A stretch of 64,000 nucleotides of DNA. Source: Thioalkalivibrio sp. ALJT. Its GTDB lineage: Bacteria; Pseudomonadota; Gammaproteobacteria; Ectothiorhodospirales; Ectothiorhodospiraceae. Of the stretch, positions 8,540-17,485 are shown in pieces (position 1 is the first letter of the stretch; every line of letters starts with the position of its first letter). The notes under the pieces are model-generated. The model did not search any database. It saw only the letters and a list, made by a program, of their open reading frames with translations, and had not been told where the DNA came from. The DNA lies in NCBI RefSeq assembly GCF_000381825.1, contig NZ_KB907122.1, positions 124,001 to 188,000 of the forward strand. Direction: 5' to 3'. The translations under genes and the position numbers were made by a program.

Positions 8540-9651
8540 GGTCGCTCGCCTCCGCCGCTGGCGAGCGGCGTTTCAGCGGCATTCAGACGCCGGTAATGCT
8601 CCAGTGCATGACGCACACCCACGGCCAGCACGGCCGCCACCGGCAACGCGAGCAGAACCCCGAAGAACCCGAAGAGCTGCCCACCGGCCAGCACGGCAAA
8701 GATCACCGCAACCGGATGCAGACCGGTACGGTCGCCTACCAGCCACGGCGTCAGCACCATCGACTCCAGCACCTGGGCCACGGCGAAAACGGCCAGCACC
8801 ACCAGCAGCAGGCTCCAGCCATCGCCCTGGAACAACGCCATCGCCCCGGCCAGTAGCACGCCCACGATGACACCAACATAGGGAATGAAACTGACCACCC
8901 CTGCAATCAGGCCGATTGCCAGCCCCATCTCGACCCCGACCAGAGTCAGAGCCACCGCATAAAAGAAACCCAGCGCCAGCATGACCAGGAGCTGACCGCG
9001 GAGAAACGCGGCCAGGGTTGCGTCCGATTCCTGTGCAAGACCCAGCACAGCGGGACGCCAGGCCTGAGGCAGAAGGTCCCGCAACCCCTGCTGGAATCGC
9101 GGCCAGTCACGCAGCAGATAAAAGCTCACCACCGGGACCAGCACCAGGTTCAACACCCCCAGCAGCAGGGCCCCGGTGGAGCTGCCAATCCATTGCAGTG
9201 TCCCCCCTGCCAGTCCTCCGGCCTCGCGCCAGTGCTCCGTCACCAGGGCCTGCAACGCGGCCGCATCCAGTGCCGGGAGGTGCTCCCCGGCCCGATCCTC
9301 CAGCAACGGCCGCACCTGCTGATCGAACCATGCCAGCAACTCCGGCAGCGCCAGCGCAAGACGCTCGAACTGGGCAATGGCCAGCGGGATCAGGAGCAGC
9401 ACAACGGCGGCAAGCGCCAGCATCACCAGCAGGAAGACCAGCACGGTCGCCAGCGTACGCGAGCCGCGGATACGCGGGGCGAGGCGCGAGACCAGCGGGT
9501 TGAACAGATAGCCGATCAGGACGGCGACCACGAACGGCGTCAGGATGGGGGCCAGCAGATACAGCACACCGCCCACGACGAGGAGCCCGACCAGTGCCGC
9601 CAGCGTAACCGTCGACCAGGGCCCTGCCCGCCCCTGAGCTTCCGCTGTCAC
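8536..9651 (-). CDS. AI-2E family transporter (PerM-like permease)
   Basis: A 371-aa integral membrane protein of the AI-2E exporter superfamily. Hydrophobic segments cover residues about 15-85, then a soluble helical region (LLAWFDQQVRPLLED), then further helices including the conserved IGLIAGVVSFIPYVGVIVG block and GLHPVAVIFAVLAGGQLFGFFG. The start is a GTG overlapping the stop of the phosphatidyltransferase gene (GTGA); codons upstream are in another gene. Position next to hda, purM and purN is widely conserved in gammaproteobacteria. The substrate is unknown; the family name does not prove AI-2 export. Confidence 0.9.
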   Translation of the reverse strand: MTAEAQGRAGPWSTVTLAALVGLLVVGGVLYLLAPILTPFVVAVLIGYLFNPLVSRLAPRIRGSRTLATVLVFLLVMLALAAVVLLLIPLAIAQFERLALALPELLAWFDQQVRPLLEDRAGEHLPALDAAALQALVTEHWREAGGLAGGTLQWIGSSTGALLLGVLNLVLVPVVSFYLLRDWPRFQQGLRDLLPQAWRPAVLGLAQESDATLAAFLRGQLLVMLALGFFYAVALTLVGVEMGLAIGLIAGVVSFIPYVGVIVGVLLAGAMALFQGDGWSLLLVVLAVFAVAQVLESMVLTPWLVGDRTGLHPVAVIFAVLAGGQLFGFFGVLLALPVAAVLAVGVRHALEHYRRLNAAETPLASGGGERP

Positions 9652-10232
9652 GGCGTCTCCCGTTCCGCGGCGGTGGTGCCATGCCGCAATTGACGCCGGG
9701 CGTACACACCCCACTGCACGGTATACGCCAGCCCGCTCGCCAGGGTCGTGAATGCCACCACGACCACCATCAACTGCACCCAGATCGGGTCCAGATCCAG
9801 CAGGCCGACCTTCACGATGACCACCAGTACCAATGTGATCTGCAAGAAGGTATTCACCTTGCTGATGAACAGCGGACGGATCACCAGCGGCCCAACGAAC
9901 ACCCGGTACAGGGCCGACCCCGCGGTCAGCCACAGATCGCGCCCTACCACCAGGAGCAACAACCAGAGCGGGAGCAGCCCCGACCACGTCACTGCCACGT
10001 AGATACCCAGCATCAGCAGCTTGTCCGCAGCCGGGTCCAGCCAGGCCCCAAGCCGGGTATGCCAGCCATAGCGGCGGACCAGCCAGCCATCCAGGGCATC
10101 ACTCAATCCGGCCAGCGCCAGCAGCACGACCGCCAGCAGGTAGTGCTCCAGCACCAGAAGCCATACGATCGGCAGGATCAGCACGATCCGCGCGATGGTG
10201 ACGGCATTGGGGATCTGGTGGCGCGGGATCAT
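9648..10232 (-). CDS. CDP-alcohol phosphatidyltransferase family protein
   Basis: A 194-aa membrane enzyme. The family motif DGx2xRx8Gx3Dx3D is visible in [24 protein letters not shown], with the first Ala of the usual AR pair replaced by Val. These enzymes swap CMP from CDP-diacylglycerol for an alcohol, as in phosphatidylglycerophosphate synthesis; the relative encoded beside hda/purM is often annotated PgsA-like, but the alcohol acceptor cannot be read from sequence. The ATG at 10232 precedes [15 protein letters not shown], the normal N-terminus. It is coupled on both sides in the DUF2066-hda operon. Confidence 0.88.
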   Translation of the reverse strand: MIPRHQIPNAVTIARIVLILPIVWLLVLEHYLLAVVLLALAGLSDALDGWLVRRYGWHTRLGAWLDPAADKLLMLGIYVAVTWSGLLPLWLLLLVVGRDLWLTAGSALYRVFVGPLVIRPLFISKVNTFLQITLVLVVIVKVGLLDLDPIWVQLMVVVVAFTTLASGLAYTVQWGVYARRQLRHGTTAAERETP

Positions 10233-10248
10233 CCGGACACAGGGGGCG

Positions 10249-11286
10249 TCAGCTGCGACCCAGCCAGACAGCGGCCGCGTCAAGGTCATCCGGGGGGTCG
10301 GTCCGGCCGAAACCGGACCCGCGCAACAGGTCCGCCAGGTCATCGGTCTCCAGCCCCGTGCGCACCTGCAGTATCACACGATCGGCCATCAGCGAATCCA
10401 GGCGCGCCGCCTCTACCGCCTGCAGGCGCACCAGCTCCGTCCGCAGACGCTGGAACGCGGCGTAATCCGGCACGCCGACGAAACCCAGGCGTACCCACTC
10501 CGGCTCGGCCGCCACTCGCGCCAGGCGCCCGGCCACCTGGTCCAGCCCCTGTGCCACTGCCGCGCGCGCGGCCGCGCCGGCATCGGCCGCCGAGGCCGAA
10601 CTCCGAAAATCGCGGCCATCGTGCACGGCGACGGACCGCGCCTCGGCCCCGCTCACGGTCTCGCGCACATGCAGCAGGATCACGCCATCGGCCTGATACC
10701 GGCGTGCCGCTTCCAGCAACGGCTCGGTGACCCCGCCGACGATATCCGAGGGCTGAACCGCACGGCGGTCCTGGAGATCCCCCAGCGGAAACAGCAGCGG
10801 CGTGTCGCGCTCCGCGGCCAGCGCCTCCAGCGCGGACAGCACACCGCGCCCCTCCACCGCATCACCCAGCAGCTCGCGCTGACCATCACGGTCGAGCACC
10901 GCCCAGACCAGGAGTCCGGGGCGTTCCCCCAGCACGGCCGGTACGCCGGCGTCACGCAGTACCGTACGCAGACGGAAGGAGTCGAACTCAAGGCGGTAGA
11001 CGCCCTCCTCGACCTCGCGCAGCCGCTGCAGCGCCGCAATCCAGCCGTCATCGTCACGCTCGGCCATAAGCGCATCGACACGATCCAGAACGGGCTCCGA
11101 GCGCAGCCCGGCAAGGCGCACCAGTGCCTGTTCCAGGCCCTGTTCGAGCGCCGCCGCCTCATCCTCGGCCGCGACTTTCGTCACCAGCGTATCCTGGGCC
11201 ACCGCCTGCGGCGCCAGCAGCAGAAGGGCAAGACCGAGCAGGACGGCCACGGGATAACGGGTGCGCAGGTGCAGGGACATGGTCAT
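10249..11286 (-). CDS. DUF2066 periplasmic protein
   Basis: A 345-aa exported protein with a signal peptide (hydrophobic run ending APQAVAQ). The mature part contains the DUF2066 pattern: an N-terminal alpha/beta region with [11 protein letters not shown]-like elements ([11 protein letters not shown]), an [10 protein letters not shown] segment and a C-terminal region. The family is typically encoded upstream of purM and the CDP-alcohol transferase; its function is not established. Two ATGs six bases apart (11286 and 11280) could start it and neither has a good ribosome site. It diverges from purM. Confidence 0.82.
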   Translation of the reverse strand: MTMSLHLRTRYPVAVLLGLALLLLAPQAVAQDTLVTKVAAEDEAAALEQGLEQALVRLAGLRSEPVLDRVDALMAERDDDGWIAALQRLREVEEGVYRLEFDSFRLRTVLRDAGVPAVLGERPGLLVWAVLDRDGQRELLGDAVEGRGVLSALEALAAERDTPLLFPLGDLQDRRAVQPSDIVGGVTEPLLEAARRYQADGVILLHVRETVSGAEARSVAVHDGRDFRSSASAADAGAAARAAVAQGLDQVAGRLARVAAEPEWVRLGFVGVPDYAAFQRLRTELVRLQAVEAARLDSLMADRVILQVRTGLETDDLADLLRGSGFGRTDPPDDLDAAAVWLGRS

Positions 11287-11359
11287 GATCGGTTGTTCGA
11301 CAAGCGTCCCAAAATACCACAGCCATGGCAGAGGCTGGCCGTACACAACGCACCTTTCT

Positions 11360-11388
11360 TTGCACGCCCGCAGCCGGCTCGCTACCAT
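11360..11388 (+). promoter_or_regulatory. Probable sigma-70 promoter of purM-purN
   Basis: TTGCAC (11360-11365) and TACCAT (11383-11388) are separated by 17 bases, giving a start site near 11395 and a leader of about 57 bases. A perfect palindrome GCCGCCAC-C-GTGGCGGC (11404-11420) lies in the leader and could be a hairpin or operator; it does not resemble the E. coli PurR box. Confidence 0.55.
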
Positions 11389-11451
11389 GCCGGGTTCTTC
11401 GAGGCCGCCACCGTGGCGGCACTCCCGTGCTGGTTGAATCCCGGGGAACCC

Positions 11452-12510
11452 ATGTCCGAATCCCGTTCAGGCCTGACCTACCGCGAGGCCGGTGTCGACA
11501 TCGAGGCCGGCGCCGAGCTGGTTGAACGCATCAGGCCGCAGGCGGCGCGCACCCGACGCCCCGGCGTGATGGCCGGCCTGGGCGGTTTCGGCGCCCTGTT
11601 CGAGCTACCAATGGACCGTTACCAGCAGCCGGTGCTGGTTTCCGGCACGGACGGGGTCGGTACCAAACTGCGGCTGGCGCAGCAGACCGATCGCCATGAC
11701 AGCATCGGCATCGACCTGGTCGCGATGTGCGTCAACGACATCGTCGTCCAGGGCGCCGAGCCGCTGTTTTTTCTCGACTACTACGCCACCGGCCATCTGG
11801 ACGTGGACATCGCCGCGGATGTGGTCACTGGCATCGCGGAAGGATGCGAGCAGGCCGGCTGCGCCCTGATCGGCGGCGAGACCGCAGAGATGCCCGGCAT
11901 GTACCACGGCGAGGACTACGATGTCGCCGGTTTCGCGGTCGGCATCGCCGAGAAGGAGGCCCTGATCGACGGCCGCCTGGTCGCCGCAGGTGACGTGGTG
12001 CTGGGTCTGGAGGCTTCGGGCCCGCACTCCAACGGCTATTCCCTGATCCGGCGGGTACTGGAGCACTCCGGCGCCTCCCTGGCCAGCCCCCTGCCCGGCG
12101 GCGATGGCATGAGCCTCGGGGATGCCCTGATGGCCCCCACGCGCATCTACGTGCGTCCGCTGCTGGAGCTGCTGCAGCACTTCCCGGTGCATGCAATGGC
12201 CCATATCACCGGCGGCGGCCTGACCGAGAACCTTCCGCGCGTGCTGCCCGAACACCTGGGCGCACGCATCGACCCGGACAGCTGGTCCAGGCCGCCCGTA
12301 TTCGACTGGCTGCAGCAAACCGGTGACATCGCCGACGACGAGATGCTGCGCACCTTCAACTGTGGCATCGGCATGACCGTGATCCTCCCAGAGGACCGGG
12401 TCGAGGCCGCCCGTACGGAGCTGGCCCGTGCCGGCATCCGCAGCTGGCCCATCGGCATGATCCAGGAACGCGACGCGTACCAGCCTGGCGTCACCTACCG
12501 CGCGGCATGA
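11452..12510 (+). CDS. purM: Phosphoribosylformylglycinamidine cyclo-ligase (AIR synthetase)
   Basis: The 352-aa enzyme closes the imidazole ring of AIR in de novo purine synthesis using ATP. Characteristic elements are [13 protein letters not shown] near the N-terminus, [39 protein letters not shown], the ATP-grasp-like PurM glycine motif [16 protein letters not shown], and [16 protein letters not shown]. Length matches the E. coli protein (345). The ATG at 11452 follows GGGGAA. It overlaps purN by four bases, so steps 5 and 3 of the pathway are coupled, as in E. coli. Confidence 0.98.
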   Translation: MSESRSGLTYREAGVDIEAGAELVERIRPQAARTRRPGVMAGLGGFGALFELPMDRYQQPVLVSGTDGVGTKLRLAQQTDRHDSIGIDLVAMCVNDIVVQGAEPLFFLDYYATGHLDVDIAADVVTGIAEGCEQAGCALIGGETAEMPGMYHGEDYDVAGFAVGIAEKEALIDGRLVAAGDVVLGLEASGPHSNGYSLIRRVLEHSGASLASPLPGGDGMSLGDALMAPTRIYVRPLLELLQHFPVHAMAHITGGGLTENLPRVLPEHLGARIDPDSWSRPPVFDWLQQTGDIADDEMLRTFNCGIGMTVILPEDRVEAARTELARAGIRSWPIGMIQERDAYQPGVTYRAA

Positions 12511-13205
12511 CGGAAACTGCCAGGCAACCCGCTGCGGCCATTCCGCAGCGCCTGGTGGTCCTGATCTCCGGGCGCGGCAGCAACCTGGGCGCGCTGATCG
12601 AGGCCTGCGAGCAGGGCCGGCTACCGGCCACGATCGTCGGCGTCATCAGCAACCGGCCGGATGCCGGCGGACTGGAATTCGCCACACGCCACGGCATCCC
12701 CAGCCAGGTACTCGATCACCGCACATACCCTTCTCGCGAGGCCTTCGACACCGATCTCGCTCGCGTCATCGAAGACTACGCCCCCGATCTGGTCATCCTG
12801 GCCGGGTTCATGCGCATCCTGACGCCTGCGTTTGTGGACCGCTTTACGGGGCGGCTGTTGAACATTCACCCCTCCCTGTTGCCGAAGTATCGAGGCCTGC
12901 ACACCCACGCCCGCGCCCTGGCCAATGGCGAGCGCGTGCACGGGGCCAGCGTGCATTTCGTAACCCCGGAACTCGACGGCGGCCCGGTGATCATGCAGGC
13001 CCGTGTGCCAGTCGCACCGGATGACACGCCGGATACCCTCGCCGCTCGCGTCCAGCGCGCCGAGCACCATCTGTATCCGGAGGTCGTGCGCCGACTGTGT
13101 TCAGGGGAAATTCAGTGGGCCGGGCGAATCCTGCAGGCCGACGGCACGCCACTGCCGGCGCCACTGCAACTCGACGAGGACTTTGATGATCTTCCAGCTT
13201 CCTGA
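12507..13205 (+). CDS. purN: Phosphoribosylglycinamide formyltransferase
   Basis: This 232-aa enzyme transfers a formyl group from 10-formyl-tetrahydrofolate to GAR. Motifs include the phosphate-binding [13 protein letters not shown], the formyl-transferase signature [12 protein letters not shown] with catalytic Asn and His, and [12 protein letters not shown] containing the catalytic Asp. The C-terminal tail ([13 protein letters not shown]) is about 20 residues longer than in E. coli (212 aa) and strongly acidic. Its start codon overlaps the purM stop (ATGA). Confidence 0.97.
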   Translation: MTETARQPAAAIPQRLVVLISGRGSNLGALIEACEQGRLPATIVGVISNRPDAGGLEFATRHGIPSQVLDHRTYPSREAFDTDLARVIEDYAPDLVILAGFMRILTPAFVDRFTGRLLNIHPSLLPKYRGLHTHARALANGERVHGASVHFVTPELDGGPVIMQARVPVAPDDTPDTLAARVQRAEHHLYPEVVRRLCSGEIQWAGRILQADGTPLPAPLQLDEDFDDLPAS

Positions 13206-13224
13206 GGTTCCGCTTTCCAGGGCA

Positions 13225-13989
13225 ATGCCCCTGCTGCGGTTTGGCACCGTACTCGGGTTCCTGCTGGCGCTGGTCGCCCTGCCGGCCAGCGCTGCGGAGA
13301 ACAACACGCACTCTATCCCGCCCTATACCGCCAGCTACGAGGCCACGGCCCTGGGCAACACGCTCAAGGCGCGCATTACACTGAACCACGAGGACGTACA
13401 GACCCGCATGGCCATGGATGCCCACGTGTCCGGCTTCCTGCGCCTGCTGGGCCGGTTCGAGCTGAGCCGCGAAGCGTTGATGAACCGCCAGAACGGCGAG
13501 CTGCAGCTGGCACGCTCGCGCAGCCAGCAGATCACGCCACGCCGCGAACGCAAGGTCGAGACGCGCCTCGACCGGGACCGCGGCCTGGCCATCGGCACCA
13601 TCGACAACGAACACTTCCAGCTCGAAGTGCCGGACCAGACCCTGGACTTTCTCGGCTCGCTGTACCTGATCATGCAACGGCTGGAGCGCAGCGAGCTGAC
13701 CCGCGCAGACAATCGCTCGACCGTCCAGGTCCTGGAGCGCGACCGCCTGCGCGAATATCGCTTCGAATATGGCGAGCGCGAGACCATGGACTCCCCGATC
13801 GGACGCCTGGAAACCGTTCGCATCGACCGCCGTACCGACGACAGCGATGTCGCCCTGTCCGCCTGGTTCGCACCCGAGCTGCACCATGTCCCGGTGCGCT
13901 TTGACTACGAGGCCGACGGCCGAGTGTTCGAGCTGAATCTCACGCAGCTGGAGTGGCACGACCCGATCATTGATCTGACCGACGAGTAA
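13225..13989 (+). CDS. DUF3108 periplasmic protein
   Basis: A 254-aa exported protein with a clear signal peptide (FGTVLGFLLALVALPASAAE). The mature sequence is beta-rich and follows the DUF3108 pattern: PPYTASYEATALGNTLKARITL at the N-terminus and YRFEYGERETMDSPIGRLETVRIDR with a final FELNLTQLEWHD. The family is often encoded just after purN in gammaproteobacteria; its role is not known but export suggests an envelope function. An alternative ATG at 13186 inside purN would add 13 residues; the start at 13225 gives the better signal peptide and has AGGG just upstream. Confidence 0.8.
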   Translation: MPLLRFGTVLGFLLALVALPASAAENNTHSIPPYTASYEATALGNTLKARITLNHEDVQTRMAMDAHVSGFLRLLGRFELSREALMNRQNGELQLARSRSQQITPRRERKVETRLDRDRGLAIGTIDNEHFQLEVPDQTLDFLGSLYLIMQRLERSELTRADNRSTVQVLERDRLREYRFEYGERETMDSPIGRLETVRIDRRTDDSDVALSAWFAPELHHVPVRFDYEADGRVFELNLTQLEWHDPIIDLTDE

Positions 13990-13995
13990 CCATCC

Positions 13996-15402
13996 ATGAA
14001 CGAAACCTTTGACCTGGCCATCATCGGCAGTGGCCCCGGGGGCTATCGTGCCGCCGTTCTGGGCGCCCTGCGCGGACTCAACGTTGTCATCATCGAAAAA
14101 GGCGACTGGGGTGGCTGCTGCCTCAACCGTGGCTGCGTGCCGAAAAAGGACTGGTACCACACGGCACGCACGGTCGCCGCCCAGCGCCATTTCGAAGGCC
14201 GCGGCATTAGCGGCCGCCTCACGGCCGACATGGACCGCGCCTGGGACCACCAGAAGGAGGTTGTAACCACGGTACGCGACTCCTACCTGGGTTACATGAA
14301 GCACCTGAAGATCCAGTACCGTCATGGCGCTGCCCGTTTCGTCGACGCCGAGACCCTGGAGATCGCGACGGCGGACGGCAACGAGACCGTCCGGGCCCGC
14401 CACACCATCATCGCCACCGGGGCCACCGCCACCGTACCGGCCCCGTTCGCGGCCGCGCCCGGACGCGTACTGACCACCGATATGCTGTTCGACGAACGCC
14501 CCCCCGCGGGCGCTCGCGTCGCGATCATCGGCTCCGGCGTGGTCGCCACCGAGTTCGCCTGGATCTTCCACCACCTCGGGAAGAAGGTAACCTGGCTGTC
14601 GCGGTCGAAGCCGCTTTCCACCCAGAAATTCAGCCCGCAGGCGCTGGGCACGCTGAAGGAACAGCTGACCGCAGACGGCATCGAGCCGGTGCGGGTCAAG
14701 GGCTACGAAAGCGTCGAAACCTCGGACGACGGCGTCACCATCACCGACAGCGACGGCAACACCTTCGAGGTCGACTGGGTCCTGCTCGGCACCGGGCGCA
14801 CCCCGCATACCGAGGACCTGAACCTCGACGCCATCGGGGTCAAAACCGATGCCCGCGGCTTCGTGAAACGCCGGGCCACGCTGCAGACCGATGTCGACAA
14901 CATCTACGCCATCGGCGATGTCGCGAGCGAATGGCAGACCGCCAACCACGCCCTGGCGGACGCCACCATCGCGGTGGAGAACATCCAGAACGACAACACC
15001 CGCGAGCAGGACGAGCGCTTCGTGCCGATCGCGATCTACTCCGCCGTCGAGATGGCCCGCCTCGGCATGGACGAGGACGACGCCGAAGATGAGGAACTGG
15101 AACCGGCGGTCGGCTTCGCCGCCTTCGAGACCTCCCCGCGCGCCCTGGGTCAGGACGAGCCGGAGGGCTTCGTGCGCCTGATTGGCGACATGGACACCGG
15201 CGCCCTGCTGGGCGGCGAGGTCATCGGCAGCGATGCCGGCGAGCTGATCCATTTGCTGTCGCTCGCGCCCGATCGCGAGACTGCGCTGGCCTGGATCGCC
15301 AGGGGCCAATGGAACCATCCGGCCCGTGCCGAGGAATTCCTCAACGCCACCGAGACACTCGCCTCCAAATGGAACCTCAAATCGGAGATCTTCGGCCTCT
15401 GA
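13996..15402 (+). CDS. Dihydrolipoyl dehydrogenase-like flavoprotein disulfide reductase
   Basis: The 468-aa protein has FAD-binding GSGPGGYRAA (residues 11-20), the redox motif CCLNRGCVPKK, a NAD-binding IIGSGVVATEFAW and IYAIGDVASE near the second FAD contact. Cys42-Cys47 is the expected pair; Cys41 is an extra neighbour where most Lpd proteins have Thr or Ser. A C-terminal NHPARAEEF resembles the catalytic His-x-Pro-x4-Glu of Lpd (HAHPTLSE). An acidic stretch (DEDDAEDEELE) interrupts the dimerisation domain. No E1/E2 complex genes are near, so the lipoyl partner, if any, is elsewhere; another disulfide substrate is possible. Confidence 0.85.
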   Translation: MNETFDLAIIGSGPGGYRAAVLGALRGLNVVIIEKGDWGGCCLNRGCVPKKDWYHTARTVAAQRHFEGRGISGRLTADMDRAWDHQKEVVTTVRDSYLGYMKHLKIQYRHGAARFVDAETLEIATADGNETVRARHTIIATGATATVPAPFAAAPGRVLTTDMLFDERPPAGARVAIIGSGVVATEFAWIFHHLGKKVTWLSRSKPLSTQKFSPQALGTLKEQLTADGIEPVRVKGYESVETSDDGVTITDSDGNTFEVDWVLLGTGRTPHTEDLNLDAIGVKTDARGFVKRRATLQTDVDNIYAIGDVASEWQTANHALADATIAVENIQNDNTREQDERFVPIAIYSAVEMARLGMDEDDAEDEELEPAVGFAAFETSPRALGQDEPEGFVRLIGDMDTGALLGGEVIGSDAGELIHLLSLAPDRETALAWIARGQWNHPARAEEFLNATETLASKWNLKSEIFGL

Positions 15403-15713
15403 CCTGCCCCGTTATAGCCCCTGGCGCCTGCCTGATCGCGGCGCCCGGTGCCCCGCGCGGGCGCGCCCACGCACGGCCCCGATCCCGCGATTGCAGACCT
15501 TCGGCCACCCGGCGCGTGTGATCCTGTGGCATGCTGCCGATCGCGGGGCGACGCATTTTTTATCGCTGCAGGGCCGAGCTCGGGCTTCCCGGGACAGGAC
15601 GCGCTACGCCGTCGGGCGTAATCACCGTCCGCGGTCGCTGGATGGGTCCGATTGCTTCGGGGTGCAACGCAGACTCGCCTCCCGAGCTGCCAACGCGAGT
15701 GTAGACATGAACC
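15403..15713. other. Intergenic region upstream of the beta-barrel gene, with repeat copy A
   Basis: About 310 bases with no credible gene. An Lpd-gene terminator was not identified; a run of T (15556-15561) follows GGGGCGACGCA without a clean stem. The end of the region is a copy of the 80-bp repeat family. Confidence 0.5.
15591..15712 (+). repeat. Interspersed repeat family, copy A (with internal insertion)
   Basis: The 3' part (15681-15712) carries the core CCCGAGCTGCCAACGCGAGTG followed by a CATGAA-type end, two bases before the next gene's ATG. The 5' part, beginning GGGACAGGACGCGCTACG, resembles the left end of copies B and C, but about 60 bases separate the two parts. Similarity is by eye; the 5' match is weaker than the 3' match. 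Confidence 0.6.
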
Positions 15714-16682
15714 ATGTTTTGCCTTAGCCGGGTGCGTCGTGGGCCCATCCTCGCCGGGCTGCTGGTCCTGGCCGCGACAGCGGCAAACGCCAGCGAGCAG
15801 AGCGATACCGCCGAAGCCGAAGCCGATGCGCAATGGCTGCAGCAGCCGCGCGAAGGCGCCCGCAGCCTGACCTACTGGCTGGTTCGCAACGTGGATGGCT
15901 GGTTTGGCGACAAGCCATTTGACGACAGCGGCGGCCAGGCCGGTGGTCGTATCCAGATCGGCGGGCTCCATCGCGAGGACTCCGGGTTCCAGGCCTCCAC
16001 ACGGTTCCGCCTGGACGTGACCATGCCCAACGTCAACGAACAGGCCTATCTGTTCGTTGGCCGTGGCACTGAAGACGAGCTGGTACAGGACCAGCCAGAG
16101 GCCTTTTCGCGGGCGCAGCTCCTGCTGCCGCAGGATCGTGCCGAGGATCAGGCCTACTTCGGCGGGCTTGGCTACCACCTGCGCGAACACATCGACTTTC
16201 GCCTGGGCATCCGCGGCGGGTACAAGCCCTATGCTCAGGCGCGCTATCGTCGGGTCTTCTGGCCAGGCGACACGACTGCACTCGAGTTTCGCGAAACCCT
16301 GTTCGTGGCCTCCGGCGACGGCCTTGGCGCGACCACCGCGCTCGACCTGACCCATGCCCTCAGCACGCAGCGCATGCTGCGCTGGCGCAATTCCGCCACC
16401 GTCAGCACCCGGACACGCGGAGCGGCCTGGTCCACCTCGCTGGGGGTGTTCCACCGCTTCGGGCCGGAGCGGGAGATCTCGCTGGAGGCCCTGGCCAATG
16501 GCGAGACCGCGCGACCGGTGAAGGTACGCGAATACGGCCTGCGCGGGATCTATCGCCAGCCCATCTACCGCGACTGGCTGATCGGCGAGATCATCATCGG
16601 ACATTTCTGGCCCCGCGACGACCGCGACCCCGACCGGCGTGAGTCATGGGCCCTGGGCATCGGGCTCGAAATGATCTTCTGA
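15714..16682 (+). CDS. Putative outer-membrane beta-barrel protein of unknown function
   Basis: A 322-aa exported protein: signal peptide to about residue 27 (LAATAANASE), then QWLQQPREGARSLTYWLVRNVDGWFG and an alternating, aromatic-rich C-terminal two-thirds with repeating patterns such as FRLDVTMPN, YHLREHIDFRLGIRGGYKPY and LFVASGDGLGATTALDLTH. The last residues are LGIGLEMIF, a C-terminal Phe as required by the BAM assembly signal. I infer a 12-strand or similar barrel. The gene stands alone; its ATG lies directly after a repeat element, and no good ribosome site is visible. No family assigned. Confidence 0.7.
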   Translation: MFCLSRVRRGPILAGLLVLAATAANASEQSDTAEAEADAQWLQQPREGARSLTYWLVRNVDGWFGDKPFDDSGGQAGGRIQIGGLHREDSGFQASTRFRLDVTMPNVNEQAYLFVGRGTEDELVQDQPEAFSRAQLLLPQDRAEDQAYFGGLGYHLREHIDFRLGIRGGYKPYAQARYRRVFWPGDTTALEFRETLFVASGDGLGATTALDLTHALSTQRMLRWRNSATVSTRTRGAAWSTSLGVFHRFGPEREISLEALANGETARPVKVREYGLRGIYRQPIYRDWLIGEIIIGHFWPRDDRDPDRRESWALGIGLEMIF

Positions 16683-16774
16683 AGCGCGAGACCACAGGCC
16701 AGGGACCTGCCGGATTTGGGACGGATCTGCTGCGCGGGGGCAGGTTCGCAGCGTGCCCCCGCCCGGACCCCTCA

Positions 16775-16802
16775 CAAAAAAGCCCCGCACAGGGCGGGGC
16801 TC
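16775..16802 (-). terminator. Rho-independent terminator of the cold-shock gene
   Basis: On the minus strand an AGCCCCGC..GCGGGGCT stem with a 5-base loop is followed by a T6 run, about 40 bases after the cspA-type stop codon. The plus strand has A-rich sequence before the stem but few T after it, so it mainly serves the minus strand. Confidence 0.88.
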
Positions 16803-16840
16803 TCCAACAACCCGGCGCTTGCGCGCCGAGGTTGTCTTGC

Positions 16841-17044
16841 TTACTGCGCTTCGACGTTCGCGGCAGCCGGACCCTTCTGGCCCTGCTCGACGTCGAACGA
16901 GACGCTCTGGCCTTCGGCCAGCGACTTGAAGCCGCTACCCTGGATGGCGCTGTGATGGACAAACACGTCCTTGGAGCCATCGGTCGGGGTAATGAAACCA
17001 AAGCCTTTTTCGTCGGAGAACCACTTCACTGTACCTGTAGCCAT
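16841..17044 (-). CDS. Cold-shock domain protein (CspA family)
   Basis: The 67-aa OB-fold protein has both nucleic-acid binding motifs: KGFGFITP (RNP1) and DVFVHHSAI (RNP2), preceded by [10 protein letters not shown]. CspA-type proteins melt mRNA secondary structure; some are cold induced, others constitutive. The ATG is preceded by GAGGTAACCGAA. A gap of 441 bases lies upstream, leaving room for the long structured leader that usually regulates csp genes. It ends in a strong terminator. Confidence 0.95.
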   Translation of the reverse strand: MATGTVKWFSDEKGFGFITPTDGSKDVFVHHSAIQGSGFKSLAEGQSVSFDVEQGQKGPAAANVEAQ

Positions 17045-17485
17045 TTCGGTTACCTCTGTTTTGTACGTACTTGGATTGGGATTTCGAGGGGGGAGAGACT
17101 GGAGGGCAACCGAACGACGATGAAACTTGATCGTGATTCCTGCGGGCCCGTAAACGGGACCGGAACTGCGAATCTGAACGCCCCTTCCGGGGTGTCGCCT
17201 GGTGCAACATGGAGCCTGTTACCGTTACCTCGCGGTCATTGTCCTCCCAAACCGCTGTGCATTGATAGTGTTTTTTCGTTTTTTCCGCACTGTACCGGAA
17301 CAATGGCTTTTTTATCCGTCACTTGCGTACGCATATAATTGACGCGAGGCGCGAGTGAGCACCCGCCTGCCCGGCTGCAAGCGACCCGACAGCCCCATTG
17401 GAGCCTTGACGTCGACCGCCGCATCGCCACGTCCAGGCATCCACAGCACGGCCAGCACCGGCAATGAACTCGTGCGCCGTTGCCC
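17045..17485. promoter_or_regulatory. Leader and promoter region of the cold-shock gene
   Basis: These 441 bases lie between the GGDEF-EAL gene and cspA, both minus strand. Apart from the ribosome site (GAGG near 17055) the region contains two A/T-rich tracts read on the minus strand as GGATAAAAAAGCC and GGAAAAAACGAAAAAACAC (17266-17318), unusual in this GC-rich DNA, and a TATAT box near 17333. A long 5' untranslated region is expected for the family; the start site cannot be fixed by eye. No cold-box motif was confirmed. Confidence 0.4.

Noticed and set aside
10195-11451. Long in-frame extension upstream of the purM start
   Set aside because: It runs antisense through DUF2066; the normal PurM N-terminus starts at 11452 with a ribosome site and an upstream promoter.
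15560-15748. A 62-codon minus-strand frame over repeat copy A
   Set aside because: It is made of repeat sequence and overlaps the next gene's start; no coding signature.
16935-17303. A 122-codon minus-strand open frame in the cold-shock leader
   Set aside because: It overlaps the start of the cold-shock gene in another frame and covers what should be untranslated leader; no ribosome site.
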